Made by a program: the position numbers and the translations under genes | In this document: one piece after another, positions 52,585 through 62,411 of the stretch | Numbering within the stretch: position 1 is the first letter of the stretch | Layout of the letters: every line of letters starts with the position of its first letter | NCBI RefSeq assembly: GCF_018129085.1 | Contig: NZ_JAAGBB010000009.1 | Location: 113,409 to 177,408 of the forward strand | DNA length: 64,000 bases | Origin: Plastoroseomonas hellenica | GTDB lineage: Bacteria > Pseudomonadota > Alphaproteobacteria > Acetobacterales > Acetobacteraceae | Reading direction: 5' to 3' | Notes under the pieces: generated by a model | Told to the model about the DNA's origin: nothing | The model's database searches: none | What the model saw: only the letters and a program-made list of their open reading frames with translations

Positions 52585-53541
52585 GTGAACAGGATCACGC
52601 GCCGCACCGCCCTTCTGGGCGCCGCCGCCCTGACCGCCCCCGCCGTCGCGCAGACGCGGCCGGTCCGCATCGTCGTCGCCTTCCCGCCCGCAGGTGCTGC
52701 GGATATCGTCGCGCGCCTGCTCGCCGATCGCCTGCGCGCTGCCTGGGACACGCCGGTGGTGGTGGAGAACCGCGCCGGCGCCGGCGGCAATATCGCCGGC
52801 GCCGAGGTCGCGCGCGCCGAGCCGGACGGGCACACGCTGCTCATCACCTCCCAGTCGATCGCGGTGAACCGCCTCCTCTATGCCCGCATGCCCTTCGATC
52901 CCATGGCTGATCTCGCGCCGGTCGCGATGGCGATCCAGGTGCCGAACGTCATGGTGGTTCCGGCGGGCGCGCCCGACCGCAGCGTCGCGGATGTCCTCGC
53001 CCGCGCACGCGCGGCACCCGGCCGGCTGAACTACGGCTCCGCCGGCGTCGGCACGTCGATCCACCTGGCCGGGGAGCTCTTCGCCCATCTGGCCAGCGTG
53101 CGGATGACCCATGTGCCCTATCGCGGCGCCGGTCCCGCCATGCAGGACCTGATCGGCGGACGGCTCGACGTGATGTTCGACACGCTCACCGTCTCGGCCG
53201 GGCCGATCCGCCAGGGCGGCATCCGCGCGCTCGGCGTGACCACGCCGGCCCGTGCGCCCACCCTGCCCGAGGTGCCGCCGATCGCGGACACGGTGCCGGG
53301 CTATGCTCTCAGCTCCTGGTTCGCCTTTTTCGCCCCAGCGCGCACGCCGGCCGCCACCGTGGCGCGCCAGGCGCGGGATATCGGCGCCGCGTTGCGGGAG
53401 CCCGCGGTCGCGGCGCGCCTCGCCGAGCTCGGTGCCACGCCGGTCGGTTCGACGCCGGAGGCGCTGGCGGTCGCCATGCGGGACGAGGCCAGGCTGTGGG
53501 AGCCGATCATCCGCGCAGCCAATATCCGTATCGAGGAATGA
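52585..53541 (+). CDS. Tripartite tricarboxylate transporter receptor, Bug/TctC family
   Basis: Exported solute receptor of 318 residues. A Tat-like signal (MNRITRRTALLGAAALTAPAVAQ) is followed by IVVAFPPAGAADIVARLLAD, ENRAGAGGNIAGAEVA, THVPYRGAGPAMQDLIGGRLDVM and LPEVPPIADTVPGYA, the usual Bug blocks. The start is GTG with AGGGAGGAGA upstream. It is 20 bases after the ThDP enzyme and certainly in its operon. The C-terminus PIIRAANIRIEE is a full-length ending for the family. Confidence 0.9.
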   Translation: MNRITRRTALLGAAALTAPAVAQTRPVRIVVAFPPAGAADIVARLLADRLRAAWDTPVVVENRAGAGGNIAGAEVARAEPDGHTLLITSQSIAVNRLLYARMPFDPMADLAPVAMAIQVPNVMVVPAGAPDRSVADVLARARAAPGRLNYGSAGVGTSIHLAGELFAHLASVRMTHVPYRGAGPAMQDLIGGRLDVMFDTLTVSAGPIRQGGIRALGVTTPARAPTLPEVPPIADTVPGYALSSWFAFFAPARTPAATVARQARDIGAALREPAVAARLAELGATPVGSTPEALAVAMRDEARLWEPIIRAANIRIEE

Positions 53542-53591
53542 CACGAGGGACGCTGCGCGTGACGCTTGCGCGCTCCGGACCGGCTCCTTTG

Positions 53592-54581
53592 CTATCCGGC
53601 ACGCGCACCGCTCCGTACCACGGCCTCCGACCAGCGCCGCCGCTCCTGCGCCAGGAATTCCTCCAGCGACCGTCCCGCAAGCTCGATCGGCTACGCGCTG
53701 CGGCTGCGCATCAGGGTCCGATAGCCATCGGAGCTCACAACCTCCGCCAATACCGCCCGCAGGCGCGCCTGGACCGGGCCCGGCACGCCGGCCGGCGCGA
53801 AAAGGCCAAACCAGTTCACGGCATCAAGACTCGGGAAGCCCGCCTCGACCAGGCTCGGGACGTCGGGCAGGTCCGGAATCCGCGCCGCCGTGGCGGTGCC
53901 GACGATGCGCGCCTGGCCCCCCTGATGCAGCGGCAGCGCCGTGGTGATCGCGTCGAACATCATGCTGATCTGCCCACCGGCCAGGTCGGCCAGCGCCGGC
54001 GGACTGCCGCGATAGGGCACATGCACCAGCCGCAGCCCGGCATCGGCGGCCAGCAGCTCCGCAGTCAGATGCGTCAGCGACCCGTTGCCGGAGGAGCCGA
54101 ACGCGACTTCGCCGGGCCTTGCCCGTGCCGCCGCCAGGAAGGCCGCAAGCGTCGGCTCCGGCAGGGCGCGGGGGCTGACGAGCATCACATTCGCCTGCGC
54201 GCCGAACAGGCCAAGACACGCGAAGTCCGCATCCGGATCGTAGTTCAAGCGATCATGAAGCGGCTTGGCGATCCCCATCACCGCCGGCCCGACAGCGAGC
54301 AGCACATGCCCATCGGCCGGCGCCTTGGCGACCGCTTCCGACCCGATATTGCCGCCCGCACCGGCGCGGTTCTCGACCACCACGGGCTGGCCCAGCAGCG
54401 GCGAGAGCCGGTCCGCCGCCGCGCGCGCCAGGATGTCGGTGATGCCCCCGGGGGCGAAGGGCACGACGATGCGCACCGGACGATCGGGGAATCCCGACGC
54501 GCCTTGCGCCTTCACGCTGGACGCGCGAGCCGCGAGCATCGCGGCGCCCCCGGCGATCAGGCGGCGGCGCGAAGCTTCCAT
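53592..54581 (-). pseudogene. Bug/TctC receptor interrupted by an in-frame TAG
   Basis: Reads as a normal Bug receptor from MEASRRRLIAGGAAML... through VVPFAPGGITDIL, ENRAGAGGNIGSEAVA and VHVPYRGSPPALADLAGG, then meets TAG at 53691-53693 after MRSRSA. The same frame continues for 33 further residues, PIELAGRSLEEFLAQERRR and onward to SGARAG, exactly the tail Bug proteins need, before TAG at 53592. The uninterrupted chain would be 329 residues. A single G-to-T change at a GAG codon explains it. It may be a nonsense mutation, a sequencing error or rare readthrough. The 296-residue truncated product could still fold in part. Confidence 0.85.
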
Positions 54582-54708
54582 GGGCAACATCCTTCCCGGC
54601 TGCAGCGCAAAGCGGCAATACGTGCGCGGCCCGCATGGTGAATGGGCGGAGATGGGTTGCGCAAGCCATCGCTTCGGGAGACGCTTGCCGCAATCACCAT
54701 CCGTGAGG

Positions 54709-56313
54709 ATGACGCCGCTGCCGAACCGGCCGAAGACATCCAAGCGCCCCTTGTACCTCGGCATGCTGATGGCCCTGGCCATGCTGACCGCAAGCGCAGC
54801 GCGGGCGCAGAGCCTCACCATCGCCCTGGCCTCGATGCCGACGGCGGTGGATCCGCATTTCCACAATCTCGTCCCCAACAATGCGATCGCTGCGCATGTC
54901 TTCGATCGGCTGGTGCACCAGGACGAACGCCAGCGCCTGATCCCCGGCCTGGCGGAAGCCTGGCGTCCCGTCTCCGACACGGAATGGGAGTTCCGTCTGC
55001 GCCGCGGCGTGGTGTTCCACGACGGCGCTCCGCTGGAGGCCGAGGATGTGGCGGCGACCCTGCGGCGCGTGCCCGCGGTCCCCAACAGCCCCGGCCCCTT
55101 CACCCAGTTCACGCGCAGCATCGCGGCCGTGGAGGTTATCGACCCGCTGACGCTGCGCATCCGCACGCGCAGCCCGGCGCCGCTGCTGCCGATCGACCTC
55201 TCGGTCATTCCCATCATCCCGCGCCGCTTCGAAGGCGCCGCCACATCGGCCTTCGCCAATGGCAGCGCGATGGTCGGGTCCGGCCCCTTCCGGTTCGAGA
55301 GCTTCGTGCCCGGCGAGCGCGTGACGCTCCTCCGCAACGACGCTTATTGGGACGGGCGCCCACCCTGGGCGCGCGTGACCTTGCGCATCGTGCCGAATGA
55401 TTCGACCCGCGCGGCCAGCCTGCTCGCCGGCGATGTGGATGCGGTGGAAGCGGTGCCGCTGACCCAGCTCGCCGCCCTACGGCGGCGGCCGGACCTCCGG
55501 CTGTGGCGCGCGGTGTCGAACCGCGTGATGTTCCTCTCCTTCGACACCCACCGCGACCTGACGCCCTTCGCGGCCGAGCGCGGCGGCCGGCCGCTGGCGA
55601 CGAACCCGCTGCGCGACCGCCGGGTGCGTCTCGCCATATCGAAGGCGATCAACCGCCCGCTGATCGTCGAGCGCCTGATGGAGAACGAGGCGATCGCCGC
55701 CGGCGGCTTGCTGGCCGAGGGTTTCTTCGGCGCGAGCCCGCGCCTGGCGCCGGAGCCCTTCGACCCGGACGGCGCCCGGCACCTGCTGCGGGAGGCGGGA
55801 TGGCCCCAGGGCTTCCAGCTCACCCTCCATGGCCCGAACGACCGTTTCCCCAATGACGAACGGATCCTGCAGGCGGTGGCGCAGATGCTGGCGCGCATCG
55901 GCATCGAGGCGCGCGCCGAGGCGATGCCCTTCAACCTGCTGCTGGCGCGGGGCGGTCCGCCGGACCACGCCTTCTCCGCCCTGCTGCTGGGATGGGGCAG
56001 CAACACGGGCGAGGTGTCGTCTCCCTTGCGCGGCCTGCTCGCGACGCCCGATCGCCAGACCGGGATGGGGGTCGCCAATCGCGGCCGCTATTCGAATGCC
56101 GCGCTCGATGCGCTGCTGAGTCGCGCCCTCGGCACGGTGGCGGAGGATGAGCGTCGCCAACTGCTCGAACAGGCGAGCGAGGTCGCGATCGGTGACCACG
56201 CCATCGTGCCTGTCCTCTACCAGGTGAACATCTGGGCCACACGGCGCGGCCTCACCTATGCTGCTCGGGCGGATGAATGGACGCTCGCGCAATTCTTCAC
56301 GCCCGATCCCTGA
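54709..56313 (+). CDS. ABC transporter substrate-binding protein, family 5 (DppA-like)
   Basis: Peptide- or nickel-type solute receptor of about 534 residues. The signal sequence (KRPLYLGMLMALAMLTASAARAQ) ends near residue 35. Family text follows: VDPHFHNLVPNNAIAAHVFDRLV, PGLAEAWRPVSDTEWEFRLRRGVVFHDG, GSGPFRFESFVPGERVTLLRND and NRPLIVERLMENEA. The start is uncertain: the ATG at 54709 is poorly spaced from GTGAGG, and the signal could also begin nearer ATG 54763. No permeases are adjacent. The amidase gene follows after 17 bases, so the ligand may contain an amide that the amidase then cleaves. Confidence 0.88.
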   Translation: MTPLPNRPKTSKRPLYLGMLMALAMLTASAARAQSLTIALASMPTAVDPHFHNLVPNNAIAAHVFDRLVHQDERQRLIPGLAEAWRPVSDTEWEFRLRRGVVFHDGAPLEAEDVAATLRRVPAVPNSPGPFTQFTRSIAAVEVIDPLTLRIRTRSPAPLLPIDLSVIPIIPRRFEGAATSAFANGSAMVGSGPFRFESFVPGERVTLLRNDAYWDGRPPWARVTLRIVPNDSTRAASLLAGDVDAVEAVPLTQLAALRRRPDLRLWRAVSNRVMFLSFDTHRDLTPFAAERGGRPLATNPLRDRRVRLAISKAINRPLIVERLMENEAIAAGGLLAEGFFGASPRLAPEPFDPDGARHLLREAGWPQGFQLTLHGPNDRFPNDERILQAVAQMLARIGIEARAEAMPFNLLLARGGPPDHAFSALLLGWGSNTGEVSSPLRGLLATPDRQTGMGVANRGRYSNAALDALLSRALGTVAEDERRQLLEQASEVAIGDHAIVPVLYQVNIWATRRGLTYAARADEWTLAQFFTPDP

Positions 56314-56330
56314 CCACGGAGACCCGAGTG

Positions 56331-57704
56331 ATGCCCGACGCATTGTGGCGCCTGTCCGCAACCGAGCTCGCCGCGCGCTTCCGGCGCCGGGAGACGACGC
56401 CGACCGCCGCCCTGGACGCGGTGCTGGCGCGCATCGAAGCCGCTGATACCGCGATCAACGCCTTCACGACGCTCGACGCCGCAGGCGCGCGATCCGCGGC
56501 GGCCGCGGCCGATGCACGCCACGCGGCCGGCGCACCGCTCGGGCCCATGGACGGCGTGCCCGTCTCGATCAAGGACAACATCACGGTCGCCGGGCTCCGC
56601 TGCGCCTGGGGCAGCGAGCTCTACCTCGATCATGTGCCGGATGCCGACGAGACGCCGGTGGCACGGCTGCGCGAGGGCGGGGCCGTGATCCTCGGCAAGA
56701 CGAACGTGTCGGAGTTCACGCTCGGCCGTGGCAATGTCTCGACCAAGGCCTTCGGCACCACGCGCAACCCGTGGAACACGGCGCTGGTGCCTGGCGCCTC
56801 CACCGGCGGCGGCGCGGCGGCGGTGGCCGCCGGCATGGGGCCGGTCACGCTTGGCACCGATGGCGGCGGCTCCATCCGGCGGCCGGCCTGCCATTGCGGC
56901 CTGGTCGGCCTGAAACCCTCCACCGGTCGCGTGGCGCGCCGCAATGGCCTGCCGGTGATCCTCGACGATGCGGAGGTCATCGGGCCGATCGCGCGCAGCG
57001 TCGATGACCTCGCCGCGACGCTCGCCATCATTCAAGGGCCGCTGGCGGAGGACCGGCTGTCGGTCGGCGTCCCCGGCGCCACGACGGAACCGCCGCCGCC
57101 GCGCGGGCTGCGCATCCTCTACATCCCGCGCTTCGGCGCCTGGACGGTCGACGATGTCGTGGCGGAATCCTGCGCCGCCGCCGCGCGCGCCCTCGCTGGC
57201 CTGGGCCATGTCGTCGAGGAAGGGCCGCTGCCCGTCGACCTCGACCTCTTCGAGAAGCACTGGCCGACCTTCACGGCGGGCGGCCTCGCCTGGCTGCTGC
57301 GTGGGCAGGATTGGCGCGGCCGCATCGGCGAGATCTACGAGGAGATGGCGGAACGTGGCGCGGCGCTGACGGCCGCGGATTACATCGACGGCCTCGCCGC
57401 CTTCCGGGAAGTGCAGGCGCAGTTCGCCCGCGCCTTCCGCGACTGGGACCTGTTGATGACGCCATCCGCCGGGTCCCTGCCCTGGCCTGCCGAGCAATTC
57501 GGACCGCCGCATCACCGCGCCTTCACCGGCATCGTGAACGCCGGCGGCCTGCCGGGGATCAACATCCCCTGCGCGCCCGCCCCCAATGGGCTGCCGATCG
57601 GCTTCCAGCTCATCGCGCCCTTCGGCGGCGACTGGACGCTGATCGCCATGGCGCGCCAGTTCGAGGCGGCGCATCCCTGGGCCGATCGCTGGCCGGCGCT
57701 ATAG
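56331..57704 (+). CDS. Amidase signature family hydrolase
   Basis: Amidase of 457 residues with the Ser-Ser-Lys triad: Lys in PVSIKDNITVAG (about residue 80), the cis-serine in GASTGGGAAAVAAG, and the nucleophile in TDGGGSIRRPA. The sequence PGASTGGG has Thr where many members have a second Ser, which is tolerated. The N-terminal part (LSATELAARFRRRETTPTAALDAVLARIEAAD) is also typical. It follows the DppA-like receptor at 17 bases and is probably cotranscribed. The substrate amide cannot be specified. Confidence 0.88.
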   Translation: MPDALWRLSATELAARFRRRETTPTAALDAVLARIEAADTAINAFTTLDAAGARSAAAAADARHAAGAPLGPMDGVPVSIKDNITVAGLRCAWGSELYLDHVPDADETPVARLREGGAVILGKTNVSEFTLGRGNVSTKAFGTTRNPWNTALVPGASTGGGAAAVAAGMGPVTLGTDGGGSIRRPACHCGLVGLKPSTGRVARRNGLPVILDDAEVIGPIARSVDDLAATLAIIQGPLAEDRLSVGVPGATTEPPPPRGLRILYIPRFGAWTVDDVVAESCAAAARALAGLGHVVEEGPLPVDLDLFEKHWPTFTAGGLAWLLRGQDWRGRIGEIYEEMAERGAALTAADYIDGLAAFREVQAQFARAFRDWDLLMTPSAGSLPWPAEQFGPPHHRAFTGIVNAGGLPGINIPCAPAPNGLPIGFQLIAPFGGDWTLIAMARQFEAAHPWADRWPAL

Positions 57705-57716
57705 GCGGCCGCGGTC

Positions 57717-58679
57717 TCAGCCGGGGGTAAGATTCGCCGCGCGGACCACCTCGGCATAGGTGGCGGTGTCGCGCCGGATGCGGCCGGTCAGCGGCTCGGC
57801 GCCCTCGGCCAGCACGTCGAGCCCGATCTCGGCCAGGCGCGTGCGGGCCGCGGGCCGGCGGATCGATTCCAGCAAGGCGGCCGAAAGCGCGGCCTTCACC
57901 TCCGGCCGCGCGCCGGCCGGCATCACCACCCCGTACCAGGTGTCGGAGACGAGCTGCGGGTAGCCAAGTTCGGCGAAGGTGACGAGGTCGGGCAGCAGGC
58001 GATGCCGCGCGCCGGCGACGATGCCGAGCCCGACCAGCTTGCCGTCGGCGATCGGCTGCAGCACGTCCGGCAAGTTGCCGAGGGTGTAGTGGACGCGGCC
58101 GGCCAGCAGGTCCGTCAGCATCGGCGCGACGCCGCGATAGGGCACATGCTCCGCGTTCAGCCCGGCCAGCAGCTTCAGGTGCTCCATCCCCATGTGCTGG
58201 CTGGTGCCCTGGCCGTTGCTGCCGAAGGACAGCCCGGCCCCGGGCTGCCGCGCGCGGGCGAGGAAGCCGGTGAAATCCGAAGCGACCGAAGGGTGGCAGA
58301 CCAGGACATGCGGGGTTTCGACCAGCAGCGCGAGCGGATCGAAATCGGTCTGCGCGTCATAGGGCTTCGGCCGGTGCAGCGTCTGGTTCACCGTGAAGCT
58401 GTTGGCCACCATGAGGACGGCATGGCCGTCCGGCGGCATGGCCTTCACTGTCTGCACCGCCACCAGCGTGCCGGCACCCGGCCGGTTCTCCACCACCACG
58501 GTCTGGCCGAGCAACGGGGCCGCGCCCTCCGCCACCATGCGGCCCACCAGATCGAAGCTCGATCCCGGCGGGAAGGGCACGACGTAGCGGACCGGGGCCG
58601 AAGGCCTCCAGGCGGCACCCTGGGCCAAGGCGGGTGTAGCCAGCAGGCCGGGCAGGGCCAGGAGGGAACGGCGGCGCAT
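57717..58679 (-). CDS. Tripartite tricarboxylate transporter receptor, Bug/TctC family
   Basis: Exported receptor of 320 residues. A signal (MRRRSLLALPGLLATPALAQ) is followed by VRYVVPFPPGSSFDLVGRMVAEG, ENRPGAGTLVAVQTVKAM, AEHVPYRGVAPMLTDLLAGRVHYTLGN and FAELGYPQLVSDTWYG. PGSSFDLV replaces the usual PGGxxD, and THE end TYAEVVRAANLTPG is complete. GGAGATC precedes the ATG. It converges on the amidase gene with 12 bases between stops. It may deliver a different carboxylate from the paralogues here, as identity between them is low by eye. Confidence 0.88.
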   Translation of the reverse strand: MRRRSLLALPGLLATPALAQGAAWRPSAPVRYVVPFPPGSSFDLVGRMVAEGAAPLLGQTVVVENRPGAGTLVAVQTVKAMPPDGHAVLMVANSFTVNQTLHRPKPYDAQTDFDPLALLVETPHVLVCHPSVASDFTGFLARARQPGAGLSFGSNGQGTSQHMGMEHLKLLAGLNAEHVPYRGVAPMLTDLLAGRVHYTLGNLPDVLQPIADGKLVGLGIVAGARHRLLPDLVTFAELGYPQLVSDTWYGVVMPAGARPEVKAALSAALLESIRRPAARTRLAEIGLDVLAEGAEPLTGRIRRDTATYAEVVRAANLTPG

Positions 58680-58827
58680 CGTGATCTCCGTCGGGCGACG
58701 CGCCGACGTAAGCAATCCCTATGCCGTATGGTTGACCCGGTGGCTTCGGCCCGAGGGGCCCACGCGGTGTCCGCGTGATGCCGCGCGGACGATCACAACG
58801 CTGAAGGAAGCGGTCCGCGAAACCGGC

Positions 58828-58902
<75 letters not shown>

Positions 58903-58913
58903 GCCGTGCGCCC

Positions 58914-59774
58914 TCATAAGGGGGCGGGGGCAGGCCGGGCAAGCCCCCCACCCCAGCGCCACCACGCCGCCGGCAGAGACGCTGCGGCACGCGCCGCGCT
59001 TTCCGCATCCGGCATGATCGCGAAACAGGTGGCGCCGGACCCGCTCATTCTCGCCAGCAGCGCGCCGGGCAGCGCGCGCAACGCGGCGAGCACCTCCGCG
59101 ACCGCGGGGCAGATGGCGATAGCCGGCGCTTCGAGATCATTGGCGAGCCGCGCCAGGTCCGCCGCCATAGCGTGGGCATCATCCCAGCCGGCCGGCAGCG
59201 CAGCCGCGCCGGAGTAGCGCCCGGCAAGCGCCCGGAACACCGACGGCGTCGACAGGGCGACGCGCGGATTGGCCAGCACTAGCCCGAATGCCGGCAAGGC
59301 GGGGGCGGCGGACAGCACCTCCCCCACGCCGCGCATCCGGTGCGGCACGGAGGCGAGGCAGACCGGCACGTCGGCGCCGAGCGACAGCGCGATCTCCCTC
59401 ATGCGGTCCGCCGGCAGGCGCAGGTTCCATAGCCGCGCCAACACGCGGAGCGCCGCCGCCGCATCCGCGCTGCCGCCGCCGATGCCGGAGGCGACCGGCA
59501 GCCGCTTGGTCAGGCGCAGCGCCGCCTGCGGCGCCACGTCGGCGGCATCGGCCAGCGCGCGCGCCGCGCGCAGCGCCAGATTGTCCGGCTCGGCGGCCAG
59601 TGCCCCGGCTTCCGGGCCATCCAATGTCAGACTCAGCGCTTCCGCCGGGGCGGCATCGAGCGCATCGCCGATATCGGCGAAGACCACCAGGCTGTCGAGC
59701 AGGTGGTAGCCGTCGGGGCGGCGACCGGTGACCTGCAGGAAGAGGTTGAGCTTCGCCGGTGCGGATTCGGGCAT
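58914..59774 (-). CDS. ispE: 4-(cytidine 5'-diphospho)-2-C-methyl-D-erythritol kinase
   Basis: GHMP kinase of 286 residues that phosphorylates CDP-methylerythritol in the non-mevalonate isoprenoid pathway. Hallmarks: [35 protein letters not shown] at the N-terminus and the ATP-binding [19 protein letters not shown] near residue 93-111; PLCLA-type text is [17 protein letters not shown]. The ATG overlaps the TGA of the TPR gene (TGATG), and tRNA-Gln follows after 11 bases, an array seen in other alphaproteobacteria. Confidence 0.94.
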   Translation of the reverse strand: MPESAPAKLNLFLQVTGRRPDGYHLLDSLVVFADIGDALDAAPAEALSLTLDGPEAGALAAEPDNLALRAARALADAADVAPQAALRLTKRLPVASGIGGGSADAAAALRVLARLWNLRLPADRMREIALSLGADVPVCLASVPHRMRGVGEVLSAAPALPAFGLVLANPRVALSTPSVFRALAGRYSGAAALPAGWDDAHAMAADLARLANDLEAPAIAICPAVAEVLAALRALPGALLARMSGSGATCFAIMPDAESAARAAASLPAAWWRWGGGLARPAPAPL

Positions 59775-61498
59775 CAATTCCGTGGCTGCGGCGCCGCGTC
59801 AGCCGGCAGCCCGTCGCGCAGCTTCGCCTCGATCCGCGGCCCCTCGCCGGCTTCGGGCCCGAGCGAGAGGGCGCGGCGCCACTGGAACTCCGCCTCATGG
59901 CGCCGTCCGGCGACGAAATAGGCATCGCCGAGATGGTCGTTGATGACGCTGCTGCGCGGCTCCAGCTCCACCGCCCGTTCCAGCCAGCGCACCGCGCCCG
60001 CCATGTCGTTCAGCTTGAACAGCGCCCAGCCCAGGCTGTCGGCGATGTTGCCGTCGGTCGGGCGCGCGGCGACCGCCCGTTCCAGCATCGAGCGGGCCTC
60101 GGCCAGGTTCTGGCCTTGCTCCACCCAGGTATAACCCAGGTAATTCAGCACATAGGGCTGCTCGGGCGAGAGCTCGAGCGCGCGGCGGAAATCGGCCTCG
60201 GCGCGCGGCCAGCGGCCGGCCCGTTCCTGGGCGATGCCGCGGGCATAGAACAGCGGCCAGTCCTGCGCGCCGACCTGGGTCAGCCGGCTGATGGCGCCGT
60301 CATAGGCCTCGACCGATTCCGCCCAGCGGCTGCGGGTGCGTTCGAGGTCGCCAAGCCGCGCCAAGGGCTGCCAGGCGGCGGGCCGGACCTCGGCCAGGCG
60401 GCGGAGCGCCGCCGCGGCGTCTTCGGCCCGGCCCAGGCGTTCGAGCACGGCGGCCCGGCGCAAGGCGGCGGCAGGCGCCAGCGGATCGCCCTCCGGCACC
60501 TCGTCGAGGAGCCGGAGGGCGGCGGCGTGCTGATCCTCCTGCGCCAGGGCATCGGCGGCGAGCAGCATGGCGGGCGCGAAACCCGGCCGCAGGCGTATCG
60601 CCAGGCGGGTGAGCAGCAGTGAGAATTCGGGGGCCGCCTGGCCGCGCAGCGCGGCCGCCAATGCGAGCTGCGCTTCCGCGATGCCCTCGACGGCGGCGCT
60701 GACCGGCTGGGTGGTGAGCAGCCGGCGCCGCCCCTCCTCCCCGGCGACCAGAGCGAGGTCGTCCTGGGTCCGCAGATTGTCGTCGAGCAGGCGCTGCGCA
60801 TCCGCCTCTCGCCCGGCCCGGGCCAGCACGCCGGCCGCGATCTGGATCAGGCGCACCGTCGGCTGGTCGGTCGCCGACAGCGCCAGACGGATGAAGCGTT
60901 CAGCCTCCCGCGGGCGGGACGCGACATCCGCGATCAGCGCCGCGTGCAGGGCATAGAGGCCGGCCAGGCGCCCAGGCTCCAGCAGCGGCCGCAGGGTCGC
61001 GAGCGCGGCATCGGTCTGGCCCCGTCCCTGCTGCGCCCAGGCGATCAGCAGCGGCTGCAGCAATTGGGCAACGCCCTGGCGCGGCAGGGCGCGGTAGCGC
61101 TGCTCGGCCCGTTCCCAGCGGCCCGCCTGCGCGTCGGCGCCGGCGATGAGGAGCTGGGCGATCGGGTTGTCCGGCAGGCGCCGGGCCAGCCGCACCGCAT
61201 CGGGGCGGCCGTCAAGCACCGTCGCGATGAAGGCGCGCTGCAGGACCTCCGGTTCCTCCGGCTCGAGCCGCAGGGCGGTGAGCAGGCTGTCTGCCGCGTA
61301 TCGGGTGTCGCTCTCCGAGATCGCCAGCCGGCCGGCCAGGTAGGACCCGTAGGAGCTTGGCCGGGCGGGCGCGGCGTCGGGCACGGCGATGCCGTCATTG
61401 CCGTTGCTCGCGGCATCGGGGGAGCTGCCGGCAGCGCAGGCGGCCAGAAGTGCCAGCGCCAGCATGGGGAACCGACGCGGAGGGGGAGTGCCGAACAT
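59774..61498 (-). CDS. TPR repeat lipoprotein
   Basis: Protein of 574 residues. The N-terminus [21 protein letters not shown] ends in a lipobox (LLAAC, Cys about residue 21), so it should be a lipoprotein exposed in the periplasm. The rest is repetitive Ala/Leu/Arg text with TPR consensus, clearest in the C-terminal third ([64 protein letters not shown]). It is the first gene of the TPR/ispE/tRNA-Gln transcript and divergent from the CtrA-like regulator. The role is probably as an assembly scaffold in the envelope. Confidence 0.88.
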   Translation of the reverse strand: MFGTPPPRRFPMLALALLAACAAGSSPDAASNGNDGIAVPDAAPARPSSYGSYLAGRLAISESDTRYAADSLLTALRLEPEEPEVLQRAFIATVLDGRPDAVRLARRLPDNPIAQLLIAGADAQAGRWERAEQRYRALPRQGVAQLLQPLLIAWAQQGRGQTDAALATLRPLLEPGRLAGLYALHAALIADVASRPREAERFIRLALSATDQPTVRLIQIAAGVLARAGREADAQRLLDDNLRTQDDLALVAGEEGRRRLLTTQPVSAAVEGIAEAQLALAAALRGQAAPEFSLLLTRLAIRLRPGFAPAMLLAADALAQEDQHAAALRLLDEVPEGDPLAPAAALRRAAVLERLGRAEDAAAALRRLAEVRPAAWQPLARLGDLERTRSRWAESVEAYDGAISRLTQVGAQDWPLFYARGIAQERAGRWPRAEADFRRALELSPEQPYVLNYLGYTWVEQGQNLAEARSMLERAVAARPTDGNIADSLGWALFKLNDMAGAVRWLERAVELEPRSSVINDHLGDAYFVAGRRHEAEFQWRRALSLGPEAGEGPRIEAKLRDGLPADAAPQPRN

Positions 61499-61718
61499 GC
61501 GGAGGATGCTACTGACTCGCCGTCGGCAAGGCGAGGTGGTTCCCGAGGCCGGCGAGGGCGCGGCCGGCCACGGCGGAGCGGCCCGGCGACGGGGCAGATT
61601 CGATCCCATAGTTTAATTTATGATACCAGAGTCGATATTTAATACATTTCTTTCGATCTTTCCGCTAGCGATTTCTCTAAATTTATATAATTCTCCCGAA
61701 TGCTGCGGAGCAAAGCCA
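61499..61718. promoter_or_regulatory. AT-rich divergent control region with three GANTC sites
   Basis: This gap between the TPR and response-regulator genes holds, in 61611-61718, the most AT-rich stretch of the window. GANTC sites occur at 61514 (GACTC), 61597 (GATTC) and 61629 (GAGTC), about tenfold above chance for this base composition by my rough count. In alphaproteobacteria GANTC is methylated by CcrM and clusters at cell-cycle promoters. Promoters for both genes should lie here; I could not fix -10/-35 boxes with confidence. Confidence 0.55.
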
Positions 61719-62408
61719 TTGCGCATTCTTCTGGTTGAAGACGATCCCTTCGACGCGCTCGAAATGTCACACATGCTGCGGCACGTCTCCGCGACGGTGG
61801 ACATCGTCGGCACCGGCGCCGCCGCCTGCGAGCTGGCCGGGCTCCACGACTACGATCTCGTGTTGCTCGACCTCGCGCCGCCCGACATGGAAGGCCACGA
61901 GGTGCTTCGCCGGTTGCGCGCCGCGGGCACGCAGGTGCCGGTCATGATGCTGCCCGGCCACAGCCTGCCGGCGGAGAAGATCCGCGCGCTGGGATTCGGC
62001 GCCGACGCCACCGGCATTCAGGCAGTGGCCCGCCCTGCCGCGGCTGTCCCCGAGCCCTCGCTCACCGCCGGCCAATTGACGCTGGACCCGACGGGCCGGG
62101 TGGCGACCGTCAGGGGCCGTCCCCTGCGCCTCACCGGCAAGGAATACGACGTCCTGGAGCTGCTGGTGCGGCGCAAGGATACGGTGCTGACCAAGGCGGC
62201 CTTCCTCGACCACCTTTATGGTGGTCCCGACGGGCCGGAGGCGAAGATCATCGACGTCTTCATCTGCAAGCTGCGCAGGAAGCTCGGCCAGGCCGGCGCC
62301 GGCGACCTGATCGGCACGGTCCGGGGCCAGGGCTATATGCTGCGCGACCCCGCGCCCCCGCCCGCTGCGCGGCGCCCTGCCGGCGGCCGGCCGGTGCTCG
62401 CCGCCTGA
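61719..62408 (+). CDS. CtrA-like OmpR-family response regulator with degenerate receiver
   Basis: Regulator of 229 residues. I place the start at TTG 61719: GGAG is 8 bases before and the product begins MRILLVEDD, aligned to CtrA; an earlier ATG would add 33 AT-rich-encoded residues with no match. The phosphoacceptor Asp51 is kept, but the switch Ser/Thr is Pro79 and the conserved Lys of the KP motif is missing (ARPA). The output domain LTGKEYDVLELLVRRKDTVLTKAAFLDHLYGG ... KIIDVFICKLRRKL is nearly CtrA. It may bind CtrA sites under atypical control. It ends 3 bases from the converging Bug gene. Confidence 0.85.
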   Translation: MRILLVEDDPFDALEMSHMLRHVSATVDIVGTGAAACELAGLHDYDLVLLDLAPPDMEGHEVLRRLRAAGTQVPVMMLPGHSLPAEKIRALGFGADATGIQAVARPAAAVPEPSLTAGQLTLDPTGRVATVRGRPLRLTGKEYDVLELLVRRKDTVLTKAAFLDHLYGGPDGPEAKIIDVFICKLRRKLGQAGAGDLIGTVRGQGYMLRDPAPPPAARRPAGGRPVLAA

Positions 62409-62411
62409 TCC

